DNA of 64,000 nucleotides from Marivivens aquimaris (GTDB lineage: Bacteria; Pseudomonadota; Alphaproteobacteria; Rhodobacterales; Rhodobacteraceae): positions 959,001 through 1,023,000 of the forward strand of contig NZ_JADBGB010000001.1 in NCBI RefSeq assembly GCF_015220045.1, read 5' to 3'. Made by a program: the position numbers and the translations under genes. Positions 35,896 to 45,146 of the stretch are shown here, one piece after another (positions within the stretch are counted from its first letter, which is position 1; every line of letters begins with the position of its first letter). A model generated the notes under the pieces. That model did not search any database, was not told the origin of the DNA, and saw only the letters and a list, made by a program, of their open reading frames with translations.

Positions 35896-37548
35896 TTATT
35901 TGCCGTAGCGGCGTTCGTTGATGAGGCCCTTGAAGATGGCGAAGACCATGATCAGGAGCACCACCGTGAACGGCAGGCCGGTCGAGATGACCATGGATTG
36001 CAGCGATTGCAGGCCGCCAGCGCTGAGCAGCAGCGTGATGGCAACTGCGCCTTCGAAGAGGCACCAGAATGCGCGCTGCGGGACGGGAGCGTCGACCTTA
36101 CCGCCAGCGGTGATCGTGTCGATCACGAGCGAGCCGGAGTCCGACGAGGTCACGAAGAACACGATGACCAGAACGATACCCACCAGCGAGGTGATGCTGG
36201 CCAGCGGCAGAACGTCGAGCATCTTGAAGAGCTTGAGTTCCAGCGCCGCGTCCTGCGCGACAGTGTAGCCGTCAGCGATGACCTGATGCAGCGCGGTGCC
36301 GCCGAAGACCGACATCCACAGAACGCAGACGAGCGACGGGATCAGCAGAACGCAGACCATGAATTCGCGCACGGTGCGGCCACGGCTGACGCGGGCGATG
36401 AACATGCCCACGAACGGCGACCAGGAGATCCACCACGCCCAGTAGAACGAGGTCCAGCCCTGCGAGAAGTTCACGTCTTCACGGCCGATGGGGTTCGACA
36501 GTGCGGGCAGGTATTCGATGTAGGCGACCAGCGAGTCCCAGAACAGGGTGATCAGGTACATCGTCGGGCCGACGATCAGCACGAAAATCAGCAGGATGAA
36601 CGCGAGGCCCATGTTGATCTCGGACAGGATTTTGACGCCGCCGTCCAGACCACGCAGCACCGACACGAGGGCGATGGCGGTGATCATGGAGATCAGGATG
36701 ACCTCGGACGTGGAGCCGACCGGAATGCCGAAGAGCTCGTTCAGGCCCGCATTGGCCTGCGTTGCACCGAAGCCCAGCGAGGTGGCCAGACCGAAGAGGG
36801 TGGCGAACACGGCGAGGGTGTCGATGATGTGGCCGACCCAGCCCCAGACGGCATCGCCGAAGATCGGGTAGAAAGCCGAACGGATCGTCAGCGGCAGGCC
36901 CTTGTTGTAGCTGAACAGCGCCAGAGCGAGGGCGACGACAGCGTAGATGGCCCACGGGTGAAGACCCCAGTGGAAGATGGTAGCAGCCATGCCGAGGCGG
37001 GCCGCAGCGGCTTCGTCACCGGCGGCAGCGCCGAGCGGTGCCCAGTCGGTGCGGATGCCGTCCTCGACGGTGGTGCCACCCAGCGAAGACGAGAAGTGGC
37101 TCATCGGCTCGGACACCCCGTAGAACATGAGGCCGATGCCCATACCAGCTGCGAAGAGCATCGCGAACCAGCCTACGTAGCCGTAGTCGGGGCGCGCTTC
37201 GGTGCCGCCAAGGCGGACGTTGCCCAGCGGCGTGACGATCAGCAGCAGCGAGAACAGCACGAAGATGTTTGCCGCGCCAAGGAAGAACCAGTCGAAGCTC
37301 TTCGTCACGGAGTTGAACAGCCACGAGAAGACGCTGCTGGCCTGCTCCGGTAGGGCGAGGGTGTAGAATACGAACGCCACAACGGCGATCGCGGACATGG
37401 CGAAGACGGGATTATGGATATCCCAGCCGATCGGGCCGACGTTGCCTTCAACGTTGTCCTGACCGATCTCGTAATCGGTATCAATGATGTGCGAGGCACC
37501 ATCGGGGGTGGGAATGCCCTCCGGCGTCTCGGTCGTCGGGTCGGTCAT
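35896..37548 (-). CDS. BCCT family betaine/choline/carnitine-type transporter
   Basis: The protein has 550 residues with about 12 membrane helices. The family motif [18 protein letters not shown] lies near residue 135 and the tryptophan-rich helix-8 stretch [20 protein letters not shown] near 372, where the aromatic substrate cage is expected. GMGIG suggests Na+ coupling, as in betaine carriers. It takes up a quaternary ammonium or related zwitterion for osmoprotection or as nutrient. A strong AAAGGAGGT precedes the ATG. The uspA gene lies 32 bp upstream on the same strand and is probably co-transcribed. Confidence 0.9.
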   Translation of the reverse strand: MTDPTTETPEGIPTPDGASHIIDTDYEIGQDNVEGNVGPIGWDIHNPVFAMSAIAVVAFVFYTLALPEQASSVFSWLFNSVTKSFDWFFLGAANIFVLFSLLLIVTPLGNVRLGGTEARPDYGYVGWFAMLFAAGMGIGLMFYGVSEPMSHFSSSLGGTTVEDGIRTDWAPLGAAAGDEAAAARLGMAATIFHWGLHPWAIYAVVALALALFSYNKGLPLTIRSAFYPIFGDAVWGWVGHIIDTLAVFATLFGLATSLGFGATQANAGLNELFGIPVGSTSEVILISMITAIALVSVLRGLDGGVKILSEINMGLAFILLIFVLIVGPTMYLITLFWDSLVAYIEYLPALSNPIGREDVNFSQGWTSFYWAWWISWSPFVGMFIARVSRGRTVREFMVCVLLIPSLVCVLWMSVFGGTALHQVIADGYTVAQDAALELKLFKMLDVLPLASITSLVGIVLVIVFFVTSSDSGSLVIDTITAGGKVDAPVPQRAFWCLFEGAVAITLLLSAGGLQSLQSMVISTGLPFTVVLLIMVFAIFKGLINERRYGK

Positions 37549-37580
37549 TCAGACCTCCTTTATAATTGTTATTGGGCGTC

Positions 37581-37997
37581 TCAGTCGCGAACCAGCAGCA
37601 CGGAGGCTGCGGAGTGGGCCGCGAGGTGGGCGCCGTGGCCGGACCAGATGTAGTCCGTGACGTTCGGGATATGCGTGGCCATGACCACTAGATCGGCGCC
37701 GAGCTCTTCGACGGCCTTTTCCAGCTTCTTGTCCATCTGCACCGACGGGTCGTGATCGACGACCGTGTGCGCGGTGGCGGTGATGCCATGCGCTGCGGCC
37801 TGTTCGGCGGCGAAAGCGTCAAGCTTCTGGCCGAACTCTTCGGGCGAATGCGCGATGGAGCTGGGCGTGGTGGATGTCACGCTGACAAAACAAACTGTGG
37901 ACTGGTACTTTTGCGCCAGCTCTGCCGCCACGCCGAGCGTCTTTGTCAGACTTCCCGTGTGGGCCAGATCGACCGGCACTACAATCTTCTGGAACAT
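37581..37997 (-). CDS. universal stress protein (UspA family)
   Basis: The protein has 138 residues. It starts MFQKIVVPVDL with the nucleotide-binding Asp, has the middle segment GADLVVMATHIPN and ends HSAASVLLVRD. The usual ATP loop G-2x-G-9x-G-S/T is only partly kept (GHGAHLAAHSAAS). It is paired with the BCCT gene just downstream. Regulatory pairing of UspA proteins with transporters is known (for example TeaD with the TeaABC ectoine TRAP system), so control of the BCCT carrier is plausible. GGGAGC stands before ATG 37997. Confidence 0.88.
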   Translation of the reverse strand: MFQKIVVPVDLAHTGSLTKTLGVAAELAQKYQSTVCFVSVTSTTPSSIAHSPEEFGQKLDAFAAEQAAAHGITATAHTVVDHDPSVQMDKKLEKAVEELGADLVVMATHIPNVTDYIWSGHGAHLAAHSAASVLLVRD

Positions 37998-38373
37998 GTA
38001 AGCTCCCAATTTTGCGGGGTTTCGTACCCCAAGGTATTTTGGCCAGCGGCAAATTTCCGCCGACCGCGATATGGGTCTGCAACCTAGGACACGGTCTCGT
38101 GAAGTCTAACGATGCACAAGATTTTTCCACTTATGACAGAAATAAGACAGGATGATACACTTGTCGCTAAGAGGGTAATTGCAGCTAAAACAGTGGCTTG
38201 CAGCGCAATCTTGCGAGATTTTCGGTGCGAAAAAGTGATTAGCCGAGCGCGGCATTTCTCACGATTTCTAATAACAGGATCGCGTCATGCGGCGGTCAGT
38301 GCCACCGCGCGGCCCAAAACGAAAAAGCCGCCTCCGAAGAGACGGCTTTCGATGCTTTGTTCGCAGGTGCTGA
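37998..38373. other. intergenic region between uspA and gap (no gene seen)
   Basis: This 376-bp stretch contains a perfect small hairpin in the uspA leader (GGGGT 38016-38020 with ACCCC 38026-38030) and the gap terminator near 38322-38350. It is AT-richer than its neighbours around 38100-38280. I find no convincing ORF, tRNA or known RNA in it. Confidence 0.6.
38322..38350 (-). terminator. terminator of the first gap gene
   Basis: On the minus strand AAAGCCG and CGGCTTT (38343-38349 and 38324-38330) pair, and the distal arm runs into TTTTTC. Confidence 0.7.
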
Positions 38374-39375
38374 TTACAGCAGCTTGCCCATCGCAACGGC
38401 GGTGTCTGCCATGCGGTTGGAGAAGCCCCACTCGTTGTCGTACCAGGTCAGGATGCGGACCATGTTGCCTTCCATGACCTTGGTCTGGTCCATGTGGAAG
38501 ATCGACGAGTGCGGATCGTGGTTGAAATCCGACGAAACCAGCGGCTCGTCGGTGTAGCCCAGAACGCCCTTCAGCGGGCCGTCAGCAGCGGCGCGGATGG
38601 CAGCGTTGACTTCCTCGACGGTGGTGGTGCGCTTGGCTTCGAACACGAGGTCGACGACCGAAACGTTCGGGGTCGGCACGCGGATGGCGACGCCGTCCAG
38701 CTTGCCCTTCAGTTCCGGCAGAACCAGACCAACGGCCTTTGCAGCGCCGGTCGAGGTCGGGATCATCGACAGGGCAGCAGCGCGGGCGCGGTAGAGATCC
38801 TTGTGCATGGTATCCAGCGTCGGCTGGTCACCGGTGTACGAGTGGATCGTGGTCATGAAGCCTTTTTCGATGCCGATGGCGTCGTTCAGGGTCTTCGCTA
38901 CCGGCGACAGGCAGTTGGTGGTGCACGATGCGTTCGACACAACGATGTCGTCTGCGGTCAGGGTGTTGTCGTTGACGCCGAAGACGATGGTCTTGTCAGC
39001 GTCGGTGCCCGGAGCCGAGATCAGAACGCGCTTGGCGCCGGTCGACAGGTGGGCCTGCACTTTTTCCTTCGAGGTGAAGATACCGGTGCATTCCATGATG
39101 ATGTCGATGTCACCCCACGGCAGGTCAGCCGGGTTGCGGATTGCAGTGACCTTGATCGGGCCGCGGCCCACATCGATGGTGTCTTCGGTGGTTTTGACTT
39201 CAGCCGGGAAACGGCCGTGGACCGAGTCGTAACGCAGCAGGTGTGCGTTGGTCTCGACCGGACCCAGATCGTTGATCGCGACGACTTCGATGTCGGTGCG
39301 ACCGCTTTCGATGATACCGCGCAGGACGTTGCGCCCGATACGACCGAAACCGTTAATTGCTACTTTGACTGCCAT
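38374..39375 (-). CDS. gap: glyceraldehyde-3-phosphate dehydrogenase, NAD type
   Basis: The protein has 333 residues. The Rossmann start is [17 protein letters not shown]. Asp36 in [15 protein letters not shown] is the residue that contacts the adenine ribose of NAD and disfavours NADP. Cys151 ([14 protein letters not shown]) and His178 ([10 protein letters not shown]) are the catalytic pair. It is a central glycolytic enzyme. A second, different GAPDH gene lies 300 bp upstream on the same strand, separated by a small membrane protein gene. Confidence 0.96.
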   Translation of the reverse strand: MAVKVAINGFGRIGRNVLRGIIESGRTDIEVVAINDLGPVETNAHLLRYDSVHGRFPAEVKTTEDTIDVGRGPIKVTAIRNPADLPWGDIDIIMECTGIFTSKEKVQAHLSTGAKRVLISAPGTDADKTIVFGVNDNTLTADDIVVSNASCTTNCLSPVAKTLNDAIGIEKGFMTTIHSYTGDQPTLDTMHKDLYRARAAALSMIPTSTGAAKAVGLVLPELKGKLDGVAIRVPTPNVSVVDLVFEAKRTTTVEEVNAAIRAAADGPLKGVLGYTDEPLVSSDFNHDPHSSIFHMDQTKVMEGNMVRILTWYDNEWGFSNRMADTAVAMGKLL

Positions 39376-39416
39376 GAGAAGTCCTCCGACTCGTAATTGG
39401 GATTGGCGCTCTCTCC

Positions 39417-39428
39417 GTTGGCGCTAAC
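39417..39428. promoter_or_regulatory. LacI-type operator-like palindrome upstream of gap
   Basis: GTTGGCGCTAAC is an imperfect palindrome around the central CG, 41 bp upstream of the gap start codon. It resembles the TTAGCGNTAA sites upstream of the second gap gene. LacI-family regulators of central carbon metabolism in Rhodobacter (CceR) bind sites of this general kind. Confidence 0.4.
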
Positions 39429-39483
39429 ATTGCAATTTAATCGGAAAGGTCAACCTTTCTGTGCCTCACGGACACATCAAAGA

Positions 39484-39627
39484 TCAGCGCCAGAATTGAA
39501 AGTAGTCGATGAGGTCGATGAACTTGCGCATCAAAAAGAAAATCCCGCTACCGCCGTAGTAGAAATTGTCTACTGCGATGGCGAGCAGGGCGAGGACCGC
39601 GATCCAGATGGCAACTTTGTTCGACAT
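39484..39627 (-). CDS. 47-residue single-span membrane protein between the gap genes
   Basis: The ATG at 39627 is preceded by AGAAGGG at good distance and opens 47 codons to a TGA at 39484. The peptide starts MSNKVAIWIAVLALLAIAVD, a clear transmembrane helix, followed by NFYYGGSGIFFLMRKFIDLI and an aromatic end (DYFQFWR). The good ribosome site, the hydrophobic-then-amphipathic design and the position between two related genes argue for a real small protein. The function is unknown. Confidence 0.65.
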   Translation of the reverse strand: MSNKVAIWIAVLALLAIAVDNFYYGGSGIFFLMRKFIDLIDYFQFWR

Positions 39628-39676
39628 GGCACCCTTCTATGCGTGAAAGGTGCCATGCGCAATTCGCGTAATATGC

Positions 39677-40675
39677 TTAGTTGAGGCGGCCCATGTGGGC
39701 GGCAACGTCGGCCATGCGGGCCGAGAAACCCCATTCGTTGTCGTACCATGCCAGCACACGCACGAGACGGCCCATGACCTTGGTCTGGTCGGGGGCAAAG
39801 ATCGAGCTTTCGGTGGTGTGGTTGAAGTCGATCGACACCTTCGGCTCGTCGTCATAACCGAGCACCATGCCCATGTAGCCGTTGGCGGCTTCGCGGACGA
39901 TGTCGTTGACTTCGGCCTCGGTGACGGACTTTTCGGCCACGAAGGACAGGTCCACAGCGGACACATTGGGGGTCGGCACGCGGATCGACGAGCCGTCCAG
40001 TTTGCCCTTCATTTCAGGCAGAACCTCACCCAGCGCCTTGGCCGCACCGGTCGAGGTCGGGATCATCGCCATGGCAGCGGCGCGCGCGCGGTAGAGATCC
40101 TTGTGGCGACGGTCGAGCGTCGGCTGGTCGCCGGTGTAGCTGTGGATCGTGGTCATGATGCCGCTCTCGATGCCGATGGCGTCGTTGAGCACCTTGGCCA
40201 GCGGTGCAAGGCAGTTCGTGGTGCACGATCCGTTCGACACCATGCGTTCGTCCAGTTGCAGATCGCGGTGGTTCACGCCGTAGACGACGGTGCGCGAGAC
40301 GTTCTTGGCGGGGGCGGAGATCAAAACCTTCTTCGCGCCGCGCTCGAGGTGGACCTTCGATTTCTCGCCGTCGTTGAATTTGCCGGTGCATTCGAGCACG
40401 ACATCAACGCCCGACCAGTCGAGCTCTTCGGGATCGTAGGTCGACATGACCTCGATCGGTCCGCGGCCCAAATCCATCGCGTTACCGTCGACTTTGACCG
40501 GCGTGCCGAAGCGGCCATGAACGCTGTCGTACTTAAGAAGGTGCGCGTTGGTCTCGATCGGGCCGGTGGCGTTGATCTTGACCACCTGAACGTCGTTGCG
40601 GGCGGCTTCGGTGATGTGGGCCAGAGTGCAGCGGCCGATCCGGCCAAATCCGTTGATGCCGATGGTGACGGTCAT
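39677..40675 (-). CDS. glyceraldehyde-3-phosphate dehydrogenase paralogue, NADP-type signature
   Basis: The protein has 332 residues and shares the catalytic residues of the first gap (Cys151 in SNGSCTTNCLAPLA, His178). Residue 36 is Ala (VVKINATGPIETNAH) where NAD enzymes have Asp. The Thr189-Met190 pair of the first gap is replaced by Arg189-Arg190 (PTLDRRHKDLY). In Bacillus GapB the same Asp-to-Ala change and substitutions at the matching pair go with NADP use and gluconeogenesis. NADP preference here is therefore a reasoned inference. Erythrose-4-phosphate dehydrogenase is a less likely alternative. Confidence 0.88.
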   Translation of the reverse strand: MTVTIGINGFGRIGRCTLAHITEAARNDVQVVKINATGPIETNAHLLKYDSVHGRFGTPVKVDGNAMDLGRGPIEVMSTYDPEELDWSGVDVVLECTGKFNDGEKSKVHLERGAKKVLISAPAKNVSRTVVYGVNHRDLQLDERMVSNGSCTTNCLAPLAKVLNDAIGIESGIMTTIHSYTGDQPTLDRRHKDLYRARAAAMAMIPTSTGAAKALGEVLPEMKGKLDGSSIRVPTPNVSAVDLSFVAEKSVTEAEVNDIVREAANGYMGMVLGYDDEPKVSIDFNHTTESSIFAPDQTKVMGRLVRVLAWYDNEWGFSARMADVAAHMGRLN

Positions 40676-40716
40676 GGTCTGATGTCCTTTGCAGCGGGCG
40701 AGGGTTGCCCAAAGGG

Positions 40717-40810
40717 ACTAGCGACAAATGCCGCATTGGCAAAGGTGAAAAGGCTAATATCTGCAATGTGTTAGCGATAAATGTCGGGCGATTGCACAGG
40801 TTATCGCTAA
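40717..40810. promoter_or_regulatory. cluster of LacI-type operator-like sites between gap2 and the DUF808 gene
   Basis: Three related sites occur: CTAGCGACAA (40718-40727), TTAGCGATAA (40771-40780) and TTATCGCTAA (40801-40810). The last two are exact reverse complements. They sit in the divergent intergenic region, 40-135 bp from the gap2 start codon and 80-175 bp from the DUF808 start. The shared core TTA.CG.TAA suggests one dimeric repressor or activator. Confidence 0.5.
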
Positions 40811-40891
40811 CTGTTTGCGCCAACATTTGCCGCCTTGCCATAGTGGGGTGGCGACTTACCTTTGGACGAACGAATCTGGAAAGGAACAGGC

Positions 40892-41860
40892 ATGAGCGGA
40901 CTTCTCGCTTTGCTCGATGATGTGGCCGGCATTGCAAAGGTCGCAGCGTCGAGCGTGGATGACATCGCGGCTGCCGCCGCAAAGGCAGGCAGCAAGACCG
41001 CAGGCGTCATCATCGACGACGCCGCCGTGACCCCGAGCTATCTGACCGGCTTCAAGGCCGAACGCGAATTGCCGATTATCTGGAAGATCACGCTCGGCTC
41101 GCTGAGAAACAAGCTGATCATCCTGCTGCCACTCGCGCTGCTTCTGGCCAATTTCCTTCCGCAAGCGATCACGCCGCTGCTGATGCTCGGGGGCAGTTAT
41201 CTGTGCTTTGAGGGGGCGGAGAAGGTCCTGCACAAATTCTTCCCCCATGCCGATCACCATGTCGAAGAGGACATGGACATCAAAGACCCCGCCAAGCTTG
41301 AAGAGTCCAAAGTTGCAGGCGCGATCAAGACCGACTTCATCCTCTCGGCAGAGATCATGACAATCGCGCTCTCCGCTATTCCAGAAGGCGCGATCTGGGT
41401 CGAAGCCCTCGCACTCGCCCTTGTTGCCATCGGCGTCACACTCGCCGTCTACGGCTCCGTCGCGCTGATCGTCAAAATGGACGACATCGGCCTGCACCTT
41501 GCTGCCATTGGCCGTTGGAGCGGTACGCGCAACTTCGGCCGCTGGCTGGTCAAGGCGATGCCGATCGTGATGAAAGTGCTATCCTTCGTCGGTACGCTGG
41601 CGATGCTCTGGGTAGGCGGCAACATCATCACCCACGGCCTGCACGACCTCGGCTGGCATTGGCCTTACGACACCATCCATCACCTTGCAGTCGAAGCTGG
41701 CCACGCGTTCGAAACAGCGCAAGGCTTTGCCGAATGGGCCGTCACCGCGCTGATCGACGGCATCATCGGTCTGGCCTACGGTCTGCTGCTGATCCCCGTC
41801 GCCACCCACATCATCAGCCCGCTGATCGGCAAGTTTACCGGCGCAAAGGCAGCCCATTGA
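40892..41860 (+). CDS. DUF808 family membrane protein
   Basis: The protein has 322 residues. It begins MSGLLALLDDVAGIAKVAAS and continues VDDIAAAAAKAGSKTAGVII and DDAAVTPSYLTGF, the hallmark start of the DUF808 (YedI-like) family. Membrane helices follow at about 70-100, 150-185, 225-255 and 285-310. The molecular function is unknown. AAAGGAAC before ATG 40892 supports the start. It overlaps the next gene by 4 bp. Confidence 0.88.
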   Translation: MSGLLALLDDVAGIAKVAASSVDDIAAAAAKAGSKTAGVIIDDAAVTPSYLTGFKAERELPIIWKITLGSLRNKLIILLPLALLLANFLPQAITPLLMLGGSYLCFEGAEKVLHKFFPHADHHVEEDMDIKDPAKLEESKVAGAIKTDFILSAEIMTIALSAIPEGAIWVEALALALVAIGVTLAVYGSVALIVKMDDIGLHLAAIGRWSGTRNFGRWLVKAMPIVMKVLSFVGTLAMLWVGGNIITHGLHDLGWHWPYDTIHHLAVEAGHAFETAQGFAEWAVTALIDGIIGLAYGLLLIPVATHIISPLIGKFTGAKAAH

Positions 41861-42228
41861 GCCGCTTCGACGATATATTCCTGCTTCTGGGCCGCATCCT
41901 GATCGCCGTGCTTTTCCTCGGCGGGGCGGCTCAGAAAGCAGTCTCGCCAAGCGACGCCATGGACCTCCTCGCGCGCCTGTATATGCCCACAACACTCGTT
42001 TGGCCCGCTCTGGCGTTCAACCTGATTACAGGCCTCGCGCTGCTTGCAGGCTGGCAGATACGCCTCTTCGCGCTTGCTGCGGCAGCTTACTGTGCCTTCA
42101 CCAGTATCTTCCATTTTCTGCCCGATGATCCGTGGCAGATGACGATCTTCGTGAAGAACTGGTCCATCGCAGGCGGTTGCCTCGCGCTGGCCGTAGCGGG
42201 CGCCGGACGCTTCGCGGTCCGGCGGTAG
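41857..42228 (+). CDS. DoxX family membrane protein
   Basis: The protein has 123 residues with four membrane helices (about 8-28, 47-65, 70-88 and 100-118). The start GRILIAVLFLGGAAQKAVSP is typical of DoxX/SURF4-like small membrane proteins, for which a redox or membrane-stress role has been proposed. The TTG start at 41857 overlaps the previous TGA (TTGA) and puts the whole first helix in frame. No other start upstream of the helix exists after the neighbour stops. Confidence 0.75.
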   Translation: MSRFDDIFLLLGRILIAVLFLGGAAQKAVSPSDAMDLLARLYMPTTLVWPALAFNLITGLALLAGWQIRLFALAAAAYCAFTSIFHFLPDDPWQMTIFVKNWSIAGGCLALAVAGAGRFAVRR

Positions 42229-42288
42229 GGGCGCTGCCCCTCTGGCGCTCCGCGCCATTCACCCCGGGATATTTCCGGCACAAAGGCA
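42228..42288 (+). repeat. intergenic hairpin repeat, family 1, copy 3
   Basis: GGGGCGCTGCCCC, TGGCGC-TCC-GCGCCA, TTCACCCCGGGATATTT and CCGGCACAAAGGCA. It starts on the last base of the DoxX stop codon and differs from copy 2 at only a few bases. Confidence 0.9.
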
Positions 42289-42301
42289 GAGCGGCGCTGC
42301 G

Positions 42302-42355
42302 CTTCATTCTGACAAAAATACCTCGGGGAGTCCCGCAGGGACGGGGCGGAGCCCC
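42302..42355 (-). repeat. intergenic hairpin repeat, family 2, copy 1
   Basis: Read on the minus strand: GGGGCTCCGCCCC (42355-42343), GTCCC-TGC-GGGAC (42342-42330), then TCCCCGAGGTATTTTTG and TCAGAATGAAG. The order of two hairpins, CCCCG-rich link, TATTT and tail is the same as in family 1, with a different tail sequence. It points towards the family 1 copy at 42228. Confidence 0.75.
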
Positions 42356-42371
42356 ACTCCGCATAAAAGAA

Positions 42372-42405
42372 AACGCCGCGCAGTGATGCGCGGCGTTCTG
42401 TTTTG
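42372..42405 (-). terminator. terminator of the transketolase gene
   Basis: AACGCCGCGCA (42372-42382) pairs with TGCGCGGCGTT (42387-42397). Read on the minus strand, the stem is followed by TTTC and T-rich sequence. Confidence 0.8.
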
Positions 42406-42422
42406 TAACCTGTAGCAGGGGA

Positions 42423-44441
42423 TCAGAGCAGGCTCTTGACCTTTTCCGCGACGGCCTCGGCGGTGATGCCGAATTTTTCGTAGAGGGTTTCAGCCGGAGC
42501 CGAGGCGCCGAAGCTGTCCATGCCGACGAAACCGGCTTTCTGTTCGCGGCCGCGCTCGCCGAGGAGGTATTTGTCCCAGCCCTGACGGACGGCGGCTTCG
42601 ACAGCCACGCGGACCGGACCTGCGGGCAGAACGCGCTTGCGGTAGCTTTCGTCCTGCTTGTCGAACAGTTCCATGCACGGAACCGAAACGACGCGGGTGC
42701 CGATGCCTTCGGCTTCGAGGATGTCACGTGCGGCCAGCGCAATTTCGACTTCCGAACCAGTTGCCATGATGATCGCCTGACGCTTGCCGTTTTCGGCGTC
42801 GCGCAGAACGTAGGCACCTTGGGCGACGAGGTTCTTGGTCTTGTGCTCGACGCGGACGGTCGGAAGGTTCTGGCGCGAGAGAGCGAGGACCGACGGGGTT
42901 GCCGTTTCGGTCAGCGCGATTTCCCAGGCTTCAGCGGTTTCCACGACGTCTGCGGGACGGAACACGAGGGTGTTCGGGGTCGCGCGCAGCATGGCGAGGT
43001 GCTCGACCGGCTGGTGGGTCGGGCCGTCTTCGCCCAGACCGATCGAGTCGTGGGTCATGACATAGGTGACGGGCAGGTGGCTCAGAGCCGACAGGCGCAT
43101 CGCACCGCGTGCGTAGTCGGTGAAGCACATGAACGTACCGCCGTAGGGGCGTACGCCGCCGTGAAGCGCCATACCGTTCATCGCAGCGGCCATGCCGTGC
43201 TCGCGGATGCCGTAGTAGACATAGCGGCCCTTGCGGTCTTCGGGCGAGAAGATGCCCAGATCGCCGGTCTTGGTGTTGTTCGAGCCGGTGAGGTCAGCCG
43301 AGCCGCCGACGGTTTCGGGCATGATCGGGTTGATGACTTCGAGCACCATTTCCGACGCCTTGCGGGTCGCGACTTTGGGCTGCTCTTCCGAGATCTGCTT
43401 TTTCAGGGCGCGGATGACGGCCGACAGCTTCTTGGGGGCTTCACCTGCGAGCTGACGGTTGAACTCGGCCTGCTTGGTGCCCGAAAGCGCGGCGAAGTTT
43501 TCTTCCCACTGCTTGCGGGCTTCTGCGCCGCGGTTGCCGAAGGATTCCCACTGCGACTTGATGTCGGCGGGGATTTCGAACGAACCCCAATCGACGCCGT
43601 AGTTCTTCTTGGCTTCTGCAAGCTGCTCGGCGTTGGTCAGTGCGCCGTGACCCTTGGAGGTGTCCTGAGCAGCGTGGCCCAGAGCAATGTGGGTTTTGCA
43701 GGCGATCATCGACGGGCGCGGATCGGCCTTGGCGGCAACGATGGCTTCGTCAATCGCGACAGGATCGTGGCCGTCGATTTCCTGAACGTGCCAGCCGGAC
43801 GCTGCAAAGCGCTCGGGCTGGTTGGTCTTGTCAGCCAGATCGACTTTACCGTCGATGGTGATGTTGTTGTTGTCCCAGAAGACGATCAGGTGCGACAGCT
43901 CGTGCTTGCCTGCCAGACCGATGGCTTCCTGGCTTACGCCTTCCATGAGGCAGCCGTCACCGGCCATCACGTAGGTGTAGTGGTCCACGACCTTCTTGCC
44001 GAACCGTGCGCGCTGGATTTCCTCGGCCATGGCGAAGCCGACCGAGTTCGAGATGCCCTGACCCAGCGGGCCGGTGGTCACCTCAACGCCGTCGAGCAGG
44101 AAGTTTTCCGGGTGGCCGGCGGTCTTGGCGCCCCACTGGCGGAAGTTCTTGATCTCGTCGAGGGTCACTTGCTCGTAGCCGGTGAGGTAGAGCAGCGAGT
44201 AGATCATCATCGAGCCGTGGCCGGCCGACAGGATGAAACGGTCGCGGTTCGGCCAAAGCGGGTTCTTCGGGTCGAAGTTGATGTGCTTTTCGTAGAGCAC
44301 GGTCGCAACGTCGGCCATACCCATCGGCATGCCCGAGTGACCCGAATTCGCGGCCGCAACGGCATCGAGGGTCAGGCAGCGGATGGCGGCGGCTTTTTTC
44401 CAGTGATCGGGGTGCGCTTCGCGCAGGGCAGCAATATCCAA
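42423..44441 (-). CDS. tkt: transketolase
   Basis: The protein has 672 residues, the usual length. Thiamine-diphosphate and metal motifs are present: [10 protein letters not shown] near residue 33, [13 protein letters not shown] near 72, [13 protein letters not shown] near 160 with NNNITIDG, and in the second domain [17 protein letters not shown] and [19 protein letters not shown]. It links glycolysis and the pentose phosphate pathway. The nearby gap genes point to a central carbon locus. A half-site CGCTAA (44455-44460) lies just upstream of the ATG. Confidence 0.97.
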   Translation of the reverse strand: MDIAALREAHPDHWKKAAAIRCLTLDAVAAANSGHSGMPMGMADVATVLYEKHINFDPKNPLWPNRDRFILSAGHGSMMIYSLLYLTGYEQVTLDEIKNFRQWGAKTAGHPENFLLDGVEVTTGPLGQGISNSVGFAMAEEIQRARFGKKVVDHYTYVMAGDGCLMEGVSQEAIGLAGKHELSHLIVFWDNNNITIDGKVDLADKTNQPERFAASGWHVQEIDGHDPVAIDEAIVAAKADPRPSMIACKTHIALGHAAQDTSKGHGALTNAEQLAEAKKNYGVDWGSFEIPADIKSQWESFGNRGAEARKQWEENFAALSGTKQAEFNRQLAGEAPKKLSAVIRALKKQISEEQPKVATRKASEMVLEVINPIMPETVGGSADLTGSNNTKTGDLGIFSPEDRKGRYVYYGIREHGMAAAMNGMALHGGVRPYGGTFMCFTDYARGAMRLSALSHLPVTYVMTHDSIGLGEDGPTHQPVEHLAMLRATPNTLVFRPADVVETAEAWEIALTETATPSVLALSRQNLPTVRVEHKTKNLVAQGAYVLRDAENGKRQAIIMATGSEVEIALAARDILEAEGIGTRVVSVPCMELFDKQDESYRKRVLPAGPVRVAVEAAVRQGWDKYLLGERGREQKAGFVGMDSFGASAPAETLYEKFGITAEAVAEKVKSLL

Positions 44442-44690
44442 AACTTCGGTCCTTCGCTAATTTGCGGATCGTTACTTGGGGTCATACCAGTACGGGAAAC
44501 AAGATCAAGCGTGAGGCTTAAGTCATTGGGCCGTAAAAGAACGATATGACGGCCCGCACTTTGCGCTTTCGCGGGTTTCACATACGCTTTCTATGAGAAC
44601 GAACGATTCGGCGCGGCCTTTGCGGCCCAGGTCCCGAGGCAGGGATAACGCCGACCCAATAGGCAGAAAATGCCAGAGGAGAAGGGGCTT

Positions 44691-45146
44691 ATGAGCGAAA
44701 TCGCGGAACTTGGATACCGGATCACAGTGGCACTCGACCGGATCCGCACCGCTTCCCAGTCGCAGCCCGAGAGCGCGCCGGCCGTTAATGCGGACGCGAC
44801 TGAGCCGAAAGTCGCCGAATTGACCGCTGCCGTCGAGGCAGGCCGCACTGAGGCCGATGCGCTGCGCCGTGAAAACGAGGGCCTGAAGGCCGAAGCGGAC
44901 GTGATGCGCGCCCGTGTCGCCGCGTTCGAGGCCGATCTGAATGCGCTGCGTCAGGCTAATGCCGACGTGCAGGCGCAGGCCGAAGCCGTGCGCACAGCCG
45001 CCGAAGAAGGCGCCGCTGATGCAGAGCTGATCAACCGCGCCATGCAGGCCGAGCTCGAAGCCGTCAAGGCGCTCCGTCAGGCAGAGGCCGACGAGGTTGC
45101 CGCCATTCTTGCAGAACTCAAACCCATCGTGGAGGAGGCCGAATAA
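44691..45146 (+). CDS. zauP: coiled-coil protein encoded upstream of zapA (ZauP-like)
   Basis: The protein has 151 residues, nearly all helical heptad sequence from about residue 35 to 145 (for example EADALRRENEGLKAEADVMR). A short N-terminal segment SEIAELGYRITVALDRI is amphipathic. In Caulobacter the coiled-coil protein ZauP is encoded directly upstream of zapA and works with ZapA to focus the Z-ring. The same position and build here suggest the same role. The start at 44691 follows GGAGAAGGGG; an in-frame ATG at 44670 is weaker. The gene overlaps zapA by one base. The symbol is tentative. Confidence 0.65.
   Translation: MSEIAELGYRITVALDRIRTASQSQPESAPAVNADATEPKVAELTAAVEAGRTEADALRRENEGLKAEADVMRARVAAFEADLNALRQANADVQAQAEAVRTAAEEGAADAELINRAMQAELEAVKALRQAEADEVAAILAELKPIVEEAE

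Noticed and set aside
40676..40704. Insertion-like or phage-attachment remnant near the gap genes
   Set aside because: There is no integrase, no tRNA and no target-site duplication; the repeated CGATAA/CGCTAA sequences are better explained as operators.
44442..44690. Possible 6S RNA, since ssrS lies next to zapA in many bacteria
   Set aside because: The gap before the zauP-zapA operon shows no long rod-like hairpin with a central bubble that I can fold by eye, and zapA is followed directly by another gene. A covariance-model search would settle it.
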